Source: Emiliania huxleyi CCMP1516
Taxonomy: Eukaryota > Haptophyta > Isochrysidales > Noelaerhabdaceae
DNA length: 64,000 nucleotides
Direction: 5' to 3'
Assembly (NCBI RefSeq): GCF_000372725.1
Contig: NW_005198751.1
Coordinates: 629,177 to 693,176 of the forward strand
The position numbers and the translations under genes were made by a program. Below, one piece after another: positions 63,845-64,000 of the stretch; position 1 is the first letter of the stretch; the number at the start of each line of letters is the position of its first letter. A model generated the notes under the pieces. It searched no databases. It saw only the letters and a program-made list of their open reading frames with translations, and was not told the DNA's origin.

Positions 63845-64000
63845 GCTGTACGGCTCTACGCCTGCTGGGAATACTAAATTAGTCAAACACCGCTACGGCA
63901 TAGACAGAAGAAAAACATAAAGTTAGAGCCGTAAAGACGCGCACTCACGGTCACGCGTGCCGTCACGGCGAACTGAGAGCGTCACACTTCGCGTGTTTTT
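63845..64000. other. 3' flank of the WD40 gene
   Basis: A/T-richer sequence with AAAAACATAAAG near 63911; nothing else supported before the window ends. Confidence 0.5.

Overview
The window looks like nuclear DNA of a GC-rich, unicellular, secondary-plastid alga. A haptophyte of the Emiliania/Isochrysis/Chrysochromulina kind is my best guess; a pelagophyte or dinoflagellate is not excluded. Reasons: genes split by short introns (about 40-300 nt) with many GC-AG donors, signal peptides followed by plastid-type transit regions, F-box/kelch, ankyrin, SANT, PAH, BTB and WD40 proteins, and long dinucleotide microsatellites. I saw no operons, bacterial ribosome sites, tRNA, rRNA or CRISPR. Exon borders were read by eye from frame continuity and splice signals, so CDS spans cover exons plus introns.

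Layout. 0-9 kb: a weak membrane-protein gene, a J-domain protein, a Helitron-like fragment, an 801-bp Mutator-like foldback element with 9-bp target duplications, and two membrane proteins. 9-21 kb: an F-box/kelch pseudogene beside a plastid protein gene, transposase remnants inside GTGAACC repeats, an O-fucosyltransferase-like gene, an AIG1-like and a UbiA gene, then an inverted broken copy of the kelch/plastid-protein pair. 20-31 kb: a secreted J-domain protein, a lipocalin-like protein, a large ankyrin protein, a multi-exon multicopper oxidase and a SANT-PAH transcription factor. 31-46 kb: a decayed NHL-BTB gene, a NUDT9-like hydrolase, a 1.93-kb TIR transposon with 8-bp target duplications, a dual-domain pseudouridine synthase and a third (frameshifted) kelch gene. 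46-64 kb: part of a UvrD-like helicase, satellite and dispersed repeats, an LRR protein, a sulfatase, the only intact kelch gene, and a WD40 gene.

The most interesting signal is in the introns. In the multicopper oxidase, the pseudouridine synthase, the sulfatase, the J-domain protein and others, the sequence at the start of an intron is repeated at the start of the next exon, usually 15-31 bp, with AG|G at both junctions. Removing one repeat unit restores the protein. This is what intron birth by tandem duplication of a coding segment containing AG|GT, AG|GC or AG|GA would leave behind, and it would also explain the GC (and apparently GA) donors. Several introns also share short motifs across unrelated genes. 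The second theme is gene and element turnover: four kelch copies of which one is intact, inverted and direct segmental duplications, and at least two DNA transposons with clear target-site duplications.
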